In this document: positions 44,346 through 51,706 of the stretch, in pieces | How the letters are laid out: each line of letters begins with the position of its first letter | Numbering within the stretch: the stretch's first letter is position 1 | DNA from: Bacilli bacterium | GTDB taxonomy: Bacteria > Bacillota_I > Bacilli_A > RF39 > UBA660 | Assembly (NCBI GenBank): GCA_017410525.1 | Contig: JAFQQQ010000001.1 | Location: forward strand, 81,192-145,191 | DNA: 64,000 nt | Direction: 5' to 3' | Program-made: the position numbers and the translations under genes | The notes under the pieces: generated by a model | The model's input: the letters and a program-made list of their open reading frames with translations, nothing else | Database searches by the model: none | What the model was told of the DNA's origin: nothing

Positions 44346-45116
44346 ATGAAAATATTTCTGTATGATGAAAATGAAGCTAAAAAAAATAAATGTGATTATA
44401 AATTGCCACCAGTTGTATATTTTATGATTTATTTATCAATTCTTATTTTCTTTCTATTTTTTAATATATTTTCTTTCATTTTTATCAATTCGCAAGTATT
44501 AGTAATTTTGCTTTGGATAGTATGGGGAGTATATATGGTTTTAGGAATGATTAAATTTATAAAATCATTAAAAAGAAATTATTGGGGTAAACAAATTGCG
44601 TTTATAAAAGAAGACAACACTTTCTGGGCTGTTAAATTAGTTTATTTAAATGATTCATATTTTACTATCAATTCATCAGATCCAGTTATGACAGGTCTAA
44701 CATTAGGATTATCGGTTAATTCTGCAATTAATGTTCAAAAACAAGAAAAAATTATGAATGAAAAGAAAAAAGAAGCATCAAGTTATGTTAAGGCATTGCA
44801 AGAAGTAAAAGAAGAATTAGAATATTTAAAGCAACCTAATATTTCAAAAGATAAGATAGTAATAACAAAAGATTTAGATAAAAATTTTGAATTAATTTTT
44901 AATGGTAATAAAGCAATTATAAGATTAGACAATATTAAGTTTGAAAGAGAAACTGCGGATTCTAATATTTATAGTTATAAAAACTATAAAGGTAAGACTG
45001 TAGAGTTTGAAATAATTAAAGCATATTATCAATTAAAAGAAGAAATAAGTAATACAAATATTAAATCTTACGATAAACCATTTATAGATGAAGAAGTTCT
45101 AAAAAAACTTAAATAA
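44346..45116 (+). CDS. Two-helix membrane protein with a long cytoplasmic region
   Basis: A 256-residue protein with two membrane helices (about 22-75) and a C-terminal soluble part of about 170 residues containing a coiled-coil stretch (NVQKQEKIMNEKKKEASS and KALQEVKEELEYLKQ). A short glycine-rich hydrophobic segment (VMTGLTLGLSVNSAIN) precedes it. Last gene of module 2, closed by a perfect terminator. GAGGAGGTACTTTAT is the ribosome site. Family not recognised. Confidence 0.62.
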   Translation: MKIFLYDENEAKKNKCDYKLPPVVYFMIYLSILIFFLFFNIFSFIFINSQVLVILLWIVWGVYMVLGMIKFIKSLKRNYWGKQIAFIKEDNTFWAVKLVYLNDSYFTINSSDPVMTGLTLGLSVNSAINVQKQEKIMNEKKKEASSYVKALQEVKEELEYLKQPNISKDKIVITKDLDKNFELIFNGNKAIIRLDNIKFERETADSNIYSYKNYKGKTVEFEIIKAYYQLKEEISNTNIKSYDKPFIDEEVLKKLK

Positions 45117-45155
45117 AAATACCTAGTAGAGAAATCTACTAGGTATTTTTTTTAT
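45114..45155 (+). terminator. Strong terminator of module 2
   Basis: A 14-bp perfect stem (AAATACCTAGTAGA / TCTACTAGGTATTT) with a GAAA loop and a T run; with A on the other side it may act in both directions. Confidence 0.9.
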
Positions 45156-45159
45156 GCAA

Positions 45160-45246
45160 TAAAAAACCAACTTCTTATAGAAGTTGGGTACAACATCAGC
45201 CGAACCTCAGTTATTACTGACTCACTTCAGTTACTACCAACTGACA
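45160..45246 (-). ncRNA. Candidate small RNA of about 86 nt
   Basis: A minus-strand promoter (45252-45280) is followed by a short non-coding stretch and a good terminator: CCAACTTC / GAAGTTGG stem (45167-45174 with 45180-45187), loop of five, and six U. The RNA would contain two small hairpins made from related segments (CAGTTGGTAGTAACTG and CAGTAATAACTG) and a loop with GGTTCGGC. No ORF with a ribosome site is in it. It lies downstream of the XRE gene 45335-45769 but has its own promoter. The repeats recall antisense or sponge RNAs; the target is unknown. Confidence 0.6.
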
Positions 45247-45251
45247 TAATA

Positions 45252-45280
45252 ATTATAATATATTTATTATTATTTTTCAA
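45252..45280 (-). promoter_or_regulatory. Promoter of the candidate small RNA
   Basis: On the minus strand TTGAAA (45275-45280) and TATAAT (45252-45257) are separated by exactly 17 bases. GTTCGACAAA-like repeats stand just upstream, between this site and the XRE gene. Confidence 0.65.
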
Positions 45281-45334
45281 TATTAAATCGACATTTTATG
45301 ACAAATTTCGTTCGACAAAGTTCGACAAAATAAA

Positions 45335-45769
45335 TTAGTCAATTTTACCACATAACCAGTCAATAGACACTTTATAATGTTTTGCGAAAGCAATAATAAA
45401 TACGGTTAAAATTGTATTCTTTCCTAATTCGTATTTAGAATATGGCGATTGTGTTGTACCTATTATTTTTGCTACATCTTCTTGTGAATCTCCTGCTTTT
45501 ATTCTAGTATCTTTTAATCTTTGACTTAAAATTGTTAAATCTATATCTTTATTAATAAAATTGTATGTTTTAACATTTGTTAATCCTGCTATATAATCCA
45601 TACTAACTTTTAACAAATTACAAGTATCATTAAACTTTAATAATGGTATACTATCAATACCATTTTCCCAACCAGCATAAGTTGATCTGCTGACATTTAA
45701 ATTATTAGCCATATTAGATTGAGTTAACTCTAAATCTTCTCTAGCTTCTTTTAATCTTTCTAAGTCCAT
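45335..45769 (-). CDS. Double-HTH XRE-family repressor of module 3
   Basis: A 144-residue protein with two HTH domains (LTQSNMANNLNVSRSTYAGWE and DSQEDVAKIIGTTQSPYSKYE), built like the repressors at 26913 and 38854. The start at 45769 follows TGAGGTGTAAC; a longer frame begins three residues upstream of it. It is divergent from the two small genes of module 3. TATAAT on the minus strand at about 45780 fits its promoter, with the shared TTTAATGGGAAAATT element upstream. Confidence 0.8.
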   Translation of the reverse strand: MDLERLKEAREDLELTQSNMANNLNVSRSTYAGWENGIDSIPLLKFNDTCNLLKVSMDYIAGLTNVKTYNFINKDIDLTILSQRLKDTRIKAGDSQEDVAKIIGTTQSPYSKYELGKNTILTVFIIAFAKHYKVSIDWLCGKID

Positions 45770-45785
45770 GTTACACCTCAATTAT

Positions 45786-45851
45786 AATTTTCCCATTAAA
45801 TGAATAAATATTTTAAAAATGTCGGGTAATAAACTAAAAGTGTGGTATAAT
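45786..45851 (+). promoter_or_regulatory. Operator-promoter region of module 3
   Basis: AATTTTCCCATTAAA (45786-45800) is shared with modules 1 and 2. A plus-strand extended -10 (TGG-TATAAT) is at 45846-45851. No clear pair of direct repeats is seen here. Confidence 0.5.
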
Positions 45852-45875
45852 TTAATTAGGGAGGTGATTAGTGAA

Positions 45876-46100
45876 ATGCTAATTTTCAAAAAGACTATTG
45901 CTAGTATTCTTTCATTATTAATTTGTGTTTTATTTTTATACGTTATAACTGATGTTGGTTACTGGACTTATCCGATGATAACAACAGGTATACCTTATAA
46001 TATAGGTAGTGTAATTGTTTGTATCTTTATACCTATGTTTGTATTTATTGGTTCATTTGAAGAATACGAAGAAAGTAATATTAAAATAATTTACAATTAA
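45876..46100 (+). CDS. Small two-helix membrane protein
   Basis: A 74-residue protein with two hydrophobic segments (about residues 8-27 and 43-60) and an acidic end (SFEEYEES). Start at 45876 lies after GGGAGGTGATTAGTGAA; the longer frame from 45819 would include the promoter. First gene of module 3. Family not recognised. Confidence 0.55.
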   Translation: MLIFKKTIASILSLLICVLFLYVITDVGYWTYPMITTGIPYNIGSVIVCIFIPMFVFIGSFEEYEESNIKIIYN

Positions 46101-46171
46101 TAGGACTTATAGTTTACTAATTTTGTAATAAAATATATAATAGATATAAATAAAACTTGGGAGTGAAAAAT

Positions 46172-46576
46172 ATGAATTCCATTAGAGATAGATTAGAGAA
46201 GATAAAAGAGTTATGCACTCCTTTATTTTCTGACAATACTAAATTTGATATTTCGGCTGAAAAAAAGAATTATGAAAAAGAAGAAACTCTTTTAAAAAGT
46301 GTTACTAAAACATATGATTTTGATGATGGTAGTATAAACTTATATTTGTTCTTATTGAAATATCCTAAAGACGTTGTAATACCTTATGATGAATACGATA
46401 GTTTAATGATAATGGTAGTAGACATAGATGATGAGGAACGAGTATATACAAATCTTATGTCTAAGAAAAGTAAAGAAATTACTGAACTGCTACCTAGACA
46501 TCACGATCTAAAAAAGAGGCTAGAGAATAGTAGTATATCAGAAATGTTGGACTATATTATAGAAAATGTGCGATAA
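46172..46576 (+). CDS. Small soluble hypothetical protein
   Basis: A 134-residue charged protein: helix-rich N-terminus (SIRDRLEKIKELCTP), a central strand region (DDGSINLYLFLLKYP, SLMIMVVDIDDEERVY) and a helical end. No membrane segment or Cys cluster. The start follows GGGAGTGAAAAAT; a TTG at 46157 lies in the ribosome site. Last gene of module 3, before the leader region of the transfer genes. Family not recognised. Confidence 0.6.
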   Translation: MNSIRDRLEKIKELCTPLFSDNTKFDISAEKKNYEKEETLLKSVTKTYDFDDGSINLYLFLLKYPKDVVIPYDEYDSLMIMVVDIDDEERVYTNLMSKKSKEITELLPRHHDLKKRLENSSISEMLDYIIENVR

Positions 46577-46642
46577 AATTGCAAATTTGGTCAAAAATCC
46601 AAAATGAGTCCAAATTGAGGCAAAATTAAGCCAACTATGTTA

Positions 46643-46741
46643 TTGAAATGTTTTTGTCAAGTGATATAATATAGTAAACTTGAGAAAAAAGACAGAAAAT
46701 GCAAAAAACCTATTGATTTAATTTTTTTCTTAGTTTATAAT
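46643..46741 (+). promoter_or_regulatory. Tandem promoters before the transfer region
   Basis: Promoter one: TTGAAA (46643) and an extended -10 TATAAT (46665-46670), spacing 16. Promoter two: TTGATT (46713) and TATAAT (46736-46741), spacing 17. The 66 bases before them (46577-46642) hold GTCCAAA and AAGCCAA words but no gene. Confidence 0.65.
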
Positions 46742-46856
46742 AAATGACAATTTATTATTAGTTCTTGGTGCTTGTCCACTAAAGAACAAAAAAATATTTT
46801 TTGTAATTAGAAGAGCAGTACCATTCTAACGGATTTTCTTGCTCTTCTTTTTTTAA
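46677..46856 (+). ncRNA. Structured untranslated RNA ending in a terminator
   Basis: Between the tandem promoters and the first small ORF there is no coding frame. The RNA can form a hairpin (GTTCTT..GTG / CAC..AAGAAC, about 46761-46788), a short A/U hairpin (CAAAAAA/TTTTTTG) and a terminator with stem AGAAGAGCA / TGCTCTTCT (about 46808-46851) followed by seven T. The terminator would stop most transcripts before the transfer genes, so it may be an attenuator, a riboswitch-like switch or a separate small RNA of 100-180 nt. Confidence 0.55.
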
Positions 46857-46870
46857 AGGCAGGTGGTCTT

Positions 46871-46990
46871 ATGAATGTAATGTCATTACATTTCAACAAA
46901 TACAACTTACTGGTTTATGCAGAGAGTGGCAAATCGCCAATGTCTTTTAACGACGTTAATAATTTTGAAAAAGAGAAGTCTAGGGCTTAA
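46871..46990 (+). CDS. 39-residue ORF between two terminators
   Basis: A short ORF beginning MNVMSLHFNKYNLLVYAESG and ending NNFEKEKSRA, after an AGGTGGT ribosome site. Codon 2 onward contains a perfect inverted repeat (AATGTAATG and CATTACATT around one base, 46874-46892) right after the start codon. A terminator hairpin includes its last codons. Its position suggests a leader peptide or small regulator of the transfer operon. No family is recognised. Confidence 0.5.
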   Translation: MNVMSLHFNKYNLLVYAESGKSPMSFNDVNNFEKEKSRA

Positions 46991-47015
46991 TATCCCCTAA
47001 ATTTCTCTTTTTTTC
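46975..47015 (+). terminator. Terminator overlapping the 39-residue ORF
   Basis: Stem AGAGAA / TTCTCT with an inner AGGG / CCCT and then seven T. The stop codon lies in its loop, so a ribosome that reaches the end of the ORF would cover the hairpin. Confidence 0.65.
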
Positions 47016-47033
47016 GTAGTGAGGAGGGTTTTT

Positions 47034-47531
47034 ATGGAAAAGGTAGAACTATTTAAAGAAGAAAACAACATTACTGAAGAAAGTTATATGATTGAAAAAG
47101 TAACATGGGAAAAATATGATATGGTTAAAACAACTAGCGAAGTAAAGAGTTTTATTAGAGAATACAAAGAGAAAAAATCAATTTGTATTCAAGCAAATGC
47201 TCTTGAGTCTAGTGGTCTAACTACTAATTTAGACATTAATAAAATATTTTCTCCTGTTCGATCAAATAAAGGTGGATTCGCTGATTCAGTAAATGAAAGA
47301 ATTGATGCCGATAGATTTGTAAAGTTCTATAAACCTATATTAGAAGATTTATTTAAAACCTTTACTCGTAAAGAAAAAGTGTATTATGATTATTGTTTAT
47401 TAAATAATTACTCAGAAGAATTTACGAGAAGAATATTAAATGGTCTATCTAAAAATGGATTACAACCTATTAAAAACTCTTGTATTTTAAAAATTGCTCT
47501 TGCAATAAGTAGAGCTGTGAAAAAAGTATAA
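47034..47531 (+). CDS. HTH-type regulator-like protein of the transfer region
   Basis: A 165-residue soluble protein. The C-terminal 60 residues (LFKTFTRKEKVYYDYCLLNNYSEEFTRRIL ... LQPIKNSCILKIALAISRAV) have the look of a sigma-70 region 4/ArpU-like helix-turn-helix. The N-terminal part is charged and has no motif. GAGGAGGGTTTTT precedes 47034; a GTG upstream is in the ribosome site. It follows two tandem terminators and is itself followed by one, so it may control the operon. Assignment is tentative. Confidence 0.5.
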   Translation: MEKVELFKEENNITEESYMIEKVTWEKYDMVKTTSEVKSFIREYKEKKSICIQANALESSGLTTNLDINKIFSPVRSNKGGFADSVNERIDADRFVKFYKPILEDLFKTFTRKEKVYYDYCLLNNYSEEFTRRILNGLSKNGLQPIKNSCILKIALAISRAVKKV

Positions 47532-47533
47532 AG

Positions 47534-47562
47534 ATTGGTAATGAAGATTACCAATTTTTTTA
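47534..47562 (+). terminator. Intrinsic terminator
   Basis: A 9-bp perfect stem (ATTGGTAAT / ATTACCAAT) with a GAAG loop and seven T. Confidence 0.9.
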
Positions 47563-47714
47563 TTAAAGGAGGTGGTTAATATGGTTTATTAAAAATTGTT
47601 TCCAAAAGCATTGACAAAACCTATTTTTTAAGCGATTAATATTATAGATTAAATATCTTATAATTTGTGCTTTTTATCGCTTTTAAGAGTAGTAATGAAG
47701 GGAGGCAATCAACT
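47563..47714 (+). promoter_or_regulatory. Leader with a three-codon minicistron and promoter elements
   Basis: AAAGGAGGTGG, an ideal ribosome site, precedes ATG GTT TAT TAA at 47581-47592. A TTGACA stands at 47611 and a TATAAT at 47659, but their spacing is wrong for one promoter. AAGCGAT (about 47630) can pair with ATCGCTT (about 47677). Confidence 0.45.
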
Positions 47715-48353
47715 ATGAGCAAGAAAAAAATATGTTTGTTATTGGCTTTAATTTTAGTTGTTATACTAATAGTAATTTATTTAATACTATTTAATCCTTT
47801 TAAGTCAATGAAAGAAGAAACAACTAAAACTTCTATTCCACAGGATAATACAGAAACTTTGAATATAACAAAAGAAGAAGAAATTACAAAAGATAATCCT
47901 GTTATAGAAGAAGAAATAATTCAAGAGGAACAGCAAGTAGAAGAAAAGAAAGAGGAAGTTAAAAAAGAAAACAATAAAAATTCTCAATCAACTTCTAAAA
48001 AAGAAAATAATTCTAATATCTTAAATGAGAAAGAGCAACAACCCATCATTAAGGAATATAATGATAAACCTGTGGAACAAGAAAAAAACGAAAAAGAAGA
48101 AACAACTAAACAAGATAATTCTACTACAGAAATTGTTGATGAAGTTGTTGAAGAAAAAAAAGATACTGAATATGAAACTTTACTATCACAAGTGCAATAT
48201 GCTACTTATGAAGAATGTATGGAAATTGGATTTGATGAAGCAATTAAAGATCCTGTTGGAATATTAGGATTTAGTTGCCCATATATTGCATATAAAGGTA
48301 AAGTTATAGGGTATAGATTAAAGTTAGATTATACAAACCCTATGGAAAATTAA
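47715..48353 (+). CDS. Membrane-anchored protein with Glu/Lys-rich stalk
   Basis: A 212-residue protein: basic start, one membrane helix (about 6-27), a stalk of about 120 residues rich in E, K, N and Q, and a small C-terminal domain with two Cys (TYEECMEIGFDEAI, GILGFSCPYIAYKGKVIGYRL). The segment EEEIIQEEQQVEEKKEE in the stalk closely matches one in the sortase at 51678, so the two proteins share an anchor-stalk design. It lies directly upstream of the adhesin gene. Start follows GGGAGGCAATCAACT. Function unknown. Confidence 0.65.
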   Translation: MSKKKICLLLALILVVILIVIYLILFNPFKSMKEETTKTSIPQDNTETLNITKEEEITKDNPVIEEEIIQEEQQVEEKKEEVKKENNKNSQSTSKKENNSNILNEKEQQPIIKEYNDKPVEQEKNEKEETTKQDNSTTEIVDEVVEEKKDTEYETLLSQVQYATYEECMEIGFDEAIKDPVGILGFSCPYIAYKGKVIGYRLKLDYTNPMEN

Positions 48354-48363
48354 GATTAACATT

Positions 48364-48389
48364 AAGCAACATTGAGTTGCTTTTTTTTT
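48364..48389 (+). terminator. Intrinsic terminator
   Basis: A 7-bp stem (AAGCAAC / GTTGCTT) with a 5-base loop and eight or nine T, before the adhesin gene. Confidence 0.8.
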
Positions 48390-48415
48390 ATGAGAAAATT
48401 GAAAGGAATGATAAA

Positions 48416-51400
48416 GTGAAAAAGAAAAAATTTATTAAACTATTGGCGATTGCTTTTGCTAGTATAATAAGTATTTTAGGTATTACAAAAGTAAACGCTC
48501 AAATGTATTATGAAACATTGGTAGATACAAAACAAGATGGTATTTATTATACTCGTAGAGGTGGAGGAAAACCTTATTTGTCTGCACAATATAGTACTTA
48601 TACAATGAATGGAAAAGTAGTGTATTGTATTGAGCCAGGAGTTGATATAACAATTAATGATTATACTGGTGCAGATGGATTTATTAATTCACCTTATGAT
48701 GATGCAACAAATAAAAAGATAGAGTTAATTGGACATTATGGTTATGATTATCCTGGTCATCAAACATTGCGATATAGAATGGCAGCTCAATCTTTGATAT
48801 GGGAAACCACAGGAGGACAGATTATAGAGTTCTGGACTGAAAGATATGGTAATGGTGATTTTATTAATCTAAATTACGAAAGAAATGAGATTATGAAATT
48901 AGTAAATGCTCATTACAACAAACCAAGTTTTAATGGTAGTTCAATGGAAGTTGTTGTTGGTAAAGAATATAAAATAACTGATACAAATGGATTAATGAAT
49001 GAGTATGCTTTGTATAAAGCAGAAGGACTAGACGTTAGAATTAGTGGTAATGATATTTACTTTACACCTAAAGCAACTGGAAATTTAAGTTTAAGTGTTG
49101 CAAGAAAACATTATGATAATCATACTACAATAGTATTTAAAGGGAATGATGAATTATCACAAAAAATGGGATATTTTAGATTTTCAGATCCAGTAGTCGC
49201 AACATTAAATCTTAATGTAATTGGTGGAAAAATAAAAATAACAAAAGTAGATAGTGAAACTAATACAACTAATCCACAGGGACAAGCAACTTTAGTTGGT
49301 GCTAAATATAATGTCATTGATTCTAGTGGTAAAGTTGTTGACACTTTAACTATTGGAAGTGATAGTACTGCTATAACTGGACACATGCCACTAGGAACTT
49401 ATACTATCAAAGAGGTATCACCATCAACTGGTTATTACTTAAATAATACAACTTATACTGCGACAGTTAATTCAAGCGATACGGTTAATATTACTGTTAA
49501 GGAAGATGTAATAAAAAACTATATTAGCATTTTAAAGCAATACGATTACGTTAATGGTAATACTACATTCTTAAATGCTGAAGCAAATATTACTTTTGAG
49601 ATATTTTATCCAGATGGATCAAAATATGGTGAAATAAAAACTGATAAAAATGGTTATGCAACATTGAATATTCCTTATGGAGTATGGAAATTTCATCAAG
49701 TAAATACAACTACTGGTTTTGAAAAAATATATGATTTCTATATTACTGTGGACGAAAATAGTGAAAAAGAGCAGTATTATAATATTTTAAATAATAAAAT
49801 ATCTGCTTATGTTAGAGTTGTAAAAAAAGATAGTGAAACAGGTAAGACTATTGCTATACCAAATGTAAAATTCAAAATACAAAATACTGATACTAAACAA
49901 TATGTATCTCAATATGTTGGCGGTAAAGTTTATGATAGTTTTATGACTGATGAAAATGGAGTGTTTACAACTTATTTACCTATGGAAGCAGGAAACTATA
50001 AATTAGTAGAAATTGAAAGTCCAAAAGGTTACTTACTTTCTAAAGATGGAGTAGAATTTACTATTGGGGAGAATACTGAATACAATTATACAACTTATGG
50101 TGCAATAGTAGTTGTAGAGTTTGATAATACTCCAATTAAAGGTCAAGTTGAAATATTTAAAAATGGCGAAAAGTTTGTTGTAGAAAATGGAACTTTTAGT
50201 TATAAAGATATTTCATTAAATGGAATTAAGTTTAATATTTATGCAGATGAAGATATTAAATCGGCTGATGGAAACTATTTATATTACAACAAAGGTGATT
50301 TAGTACAAACTATAATAACTGATGAAAACGGCTATGCAAAAAGCAAATCAATGCCACTTGGGAAATTCTATCTTGTAGAGGTAGAAACAAAAGACAATTA
50401 TGTATTAGATACTAAAGAATATCATTTTGAACTTACACAAAAAGATAATAAAACTGCTATTGTATATGATACTTATAAAGCATATAACTATTTGAAAAAG
50501 GGAACACTAGAACTTACTAAAAAAGATTTTAGTACTAGTGATCCAATACCAAATGTAGAATTTGAAATTTATACAGATAAAGATGAATTAATCTATTCAG
50601 GTAAGACTGATGAAAATGGAAAAATCATTATTGAGGAAATAGCCGTAGGGAAATTCTATATCGTAGAAAAAAATCCTGCCGAAGGTTATGTTTCTAATGA
50701 TGAGAAAGTATATTTTGAAGTTAAAGAAAATGGTGAAATAGTAAAAGCAGAAATGACAAATAAAAAAATAACATCTACATTAAAAATAACAAAAGTAGAT
50801 GAAGAAGAAAAATTATTATCTGGAGTTAAGTTTGGTATTTATGATTTAGATGATAATTTAATTAAAGAAGTAATTACTAACGAAGAAGGTTTAATTGAAA
50901 TTGAATTGGAATATGGAAAGTATTATTTCAAAGAAATTTCTACATTAGAACAATATGTTATCAGTGATAAAAAAATATATTTTGAAGTTAAAGAAAATGG
51001 TGCAATTATAGAAGAAAAAGTAGTTAATGAGTTTGTAGAGGGAACATTAGAGTTTACAAAAACAGATTTAATTACTGGAGATGTAATACCTAACACATTA
51101 ATAGAAATATATACTGAAGATGATGAATTAATTTTCTCTGGTAAGACTGATGAGAACGGAAAGATCGTTGTTGAAGAATTAAGATATGGAAAATTTTACA
51201 TCATTGAAAAAGAAGCTGAAACAGGGTTTGTTATTACTGATGAAAAAGTATATTTTGAAATCAAAGAAGATGGTGAAATAGTAAAAGCAGAAATGACAAA
51301 TAGACCTATTCTTGGAACACTAGAATTTACTAAAATAGATATATCGACTAGTGAGCCATTACCAAATACTTTGATAGAAATCTATAATGAAAATGATGAA

Positions 51401-51706
51401 TTAATCTATTCAGGTAAGACTGATGAAAATGGAATGATTATTATAGAAGAATTAAGATATGGAAAATTTTACATCATTGAAAAAGAAGCGCCAGAGGGTT
51501 ATATTTTAAATGAAGAAAAAATGTTTTTTGAAATCAAAGAAGATGGTGAAATTGTTAAAGCAACTATGGTTAACGAAAAAGTCGTTATAGAAGTACCTAA
51601 TACTGGATTAAATGATTATCATATTTACGAAATTATTTCAGGAGTATTAGTTTTAAGTGGACTAGGGGTAATTATTTATGCTAAAAAGAAAAGAAAAAAA
51701 CAATAA
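48416..51706 (+). CDS. Cell-wall-anchored adhesin with thioester domain and SpaA-type repeats
   Basis: A 1096-residue surface protein. A signal peptide (to about residue 28) precedes a thioester domain with the expected Cys71 (VVYCIEPG) and Gln125 (AAQSLIWE), which can bind host or cell amines covalently. Then come about eight SpaA/prealbumin-like domains, the last four being near-identical repeats, and a sorting signal with VPNTG (about residue 1060), a hydrophobic segment and a KKKRKKQ tail. The start is GTG at 48416 after AAAGGAATGATAAA. It is followed by its sortase with a 29-base overlap. It may support mating contact or host adhesion. Confidence 0.88.
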   Translation: MKKKKFIKLLAIAFASIISILGITKVNAQMYYETLVDTKQDGIYYTRRGGGKPYLSAQYSTYTMNGKVVYCIEPGVDITINDYTGADGFINSPYDDATNKKIELIGHYGYDYPGHQTLRYRMAAQSLIWETTGGQIIEFWTERYGNGDFINLNYERNEIMKLVNAHYNKPSFNGSSMEVVVGKEYKITDTNGLMNEYALYKAEGLDVRISGNDIYFTPKATGNLSLSVARKHYDNHTTIVFKGNDELSQKMGYFRFSDPVVATLNLNVIGGKIKITKVDSETNTTNPQGQATLVGAKYNVIDSSGKVVDTLTIGSDSTAITGHMPLGTYTIKEVSPSTGYYLNNTTYTATVNSSDTVNITVKEDVIKNYISILKQYDYVNGNTTFLNAEANITFEIFYPDGSKYGEIKTDKNGYATLNIPYGVWKFHQVNTTTGFEKIYDFYITVDENSEKEQYYNILNNKISAYVRVVKKDSETGKTIAIPNVKFKIQNTDTKQYVSQYVGGKVYDSFMTDENGVFTTYLPMEAGNYKLVEIESPKGYLLSKDGVEFTIGENTEYNYTTYGAIVVVEFDNTPIKGQVEIFKNGEKFVVENGTFSYKDISLNGIKFNIYADEDIKSADGNYLYYNKGDLVQTIITDENGYAKSKSMPLGKFYLVEVETKDNYVLDTKEYHFELTQKDNKTAIVYDTYKAYNYLKKGTLELTKKDFSTSDPIPNVEFEIYTDKDELIYSGKTDENGKIIIEEIAVGKFYIVEKNPAEGYVSNDEKVYFEVKENGEIVKAEMTNKKITSTLKITKVDEEEKLLSGVKFGIYDLDDNLIKEVITNEEGLIEIELEYGKYYFKEISTLEQYVISDKKIYFEVKENGAIIEEKVVNEFVEGTLEFTKTDLITGDVIPNTLIEIYTEDDELIFSGKTDENGKIVVEELRYGKFYIIEKEAETGFVITDEKVYFEIKEDGEIVKAEMTNRPILGTLEFTKIDISTSEPLPNTLIEIYNENDELIYSGKTDENGMIIIEELRYGKFYIIEKEAPEGYILNEEKMFFEIKEDGEIVKATMVNEKVVIEVPNTGLNDYHIYEIISGVLVLSGLGVIIYAKKKRKKQ
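50500..51573 (+). repeat. Tandem repeats within the adhesin gene
   Basis: Four units of roughly 85 codons (GTLEFTK ... TDENGKI ... YGKFYIIEKEA ... YFEIKEDGEIVKAEMTN), the third and fourth most alike and the second most diverged. The same DNA words recur at a spacing of about 260 bases, which would allow recombination to change the repeat number. Confidence 0.8.

Noticed and set aside
45160..45334. Type III toxin-antitoxin RNA, because of the small repeats and terminator
   Set aside because: A ToxN-like gene should follow the RNA on the same strand; only a plus-strand membrane protein gene is there.
46577..46642. Repeats of CCAAA and AAGCC as iterons
   Set aside because: The words are short and irregular, without a fixed period.
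48025..48267. Plus-strand 80-codon frame inside the stalk protein gene
   Set aside because: Lys-rich out-of-frame reading of the low-complexity stalk, without a ribosome site.
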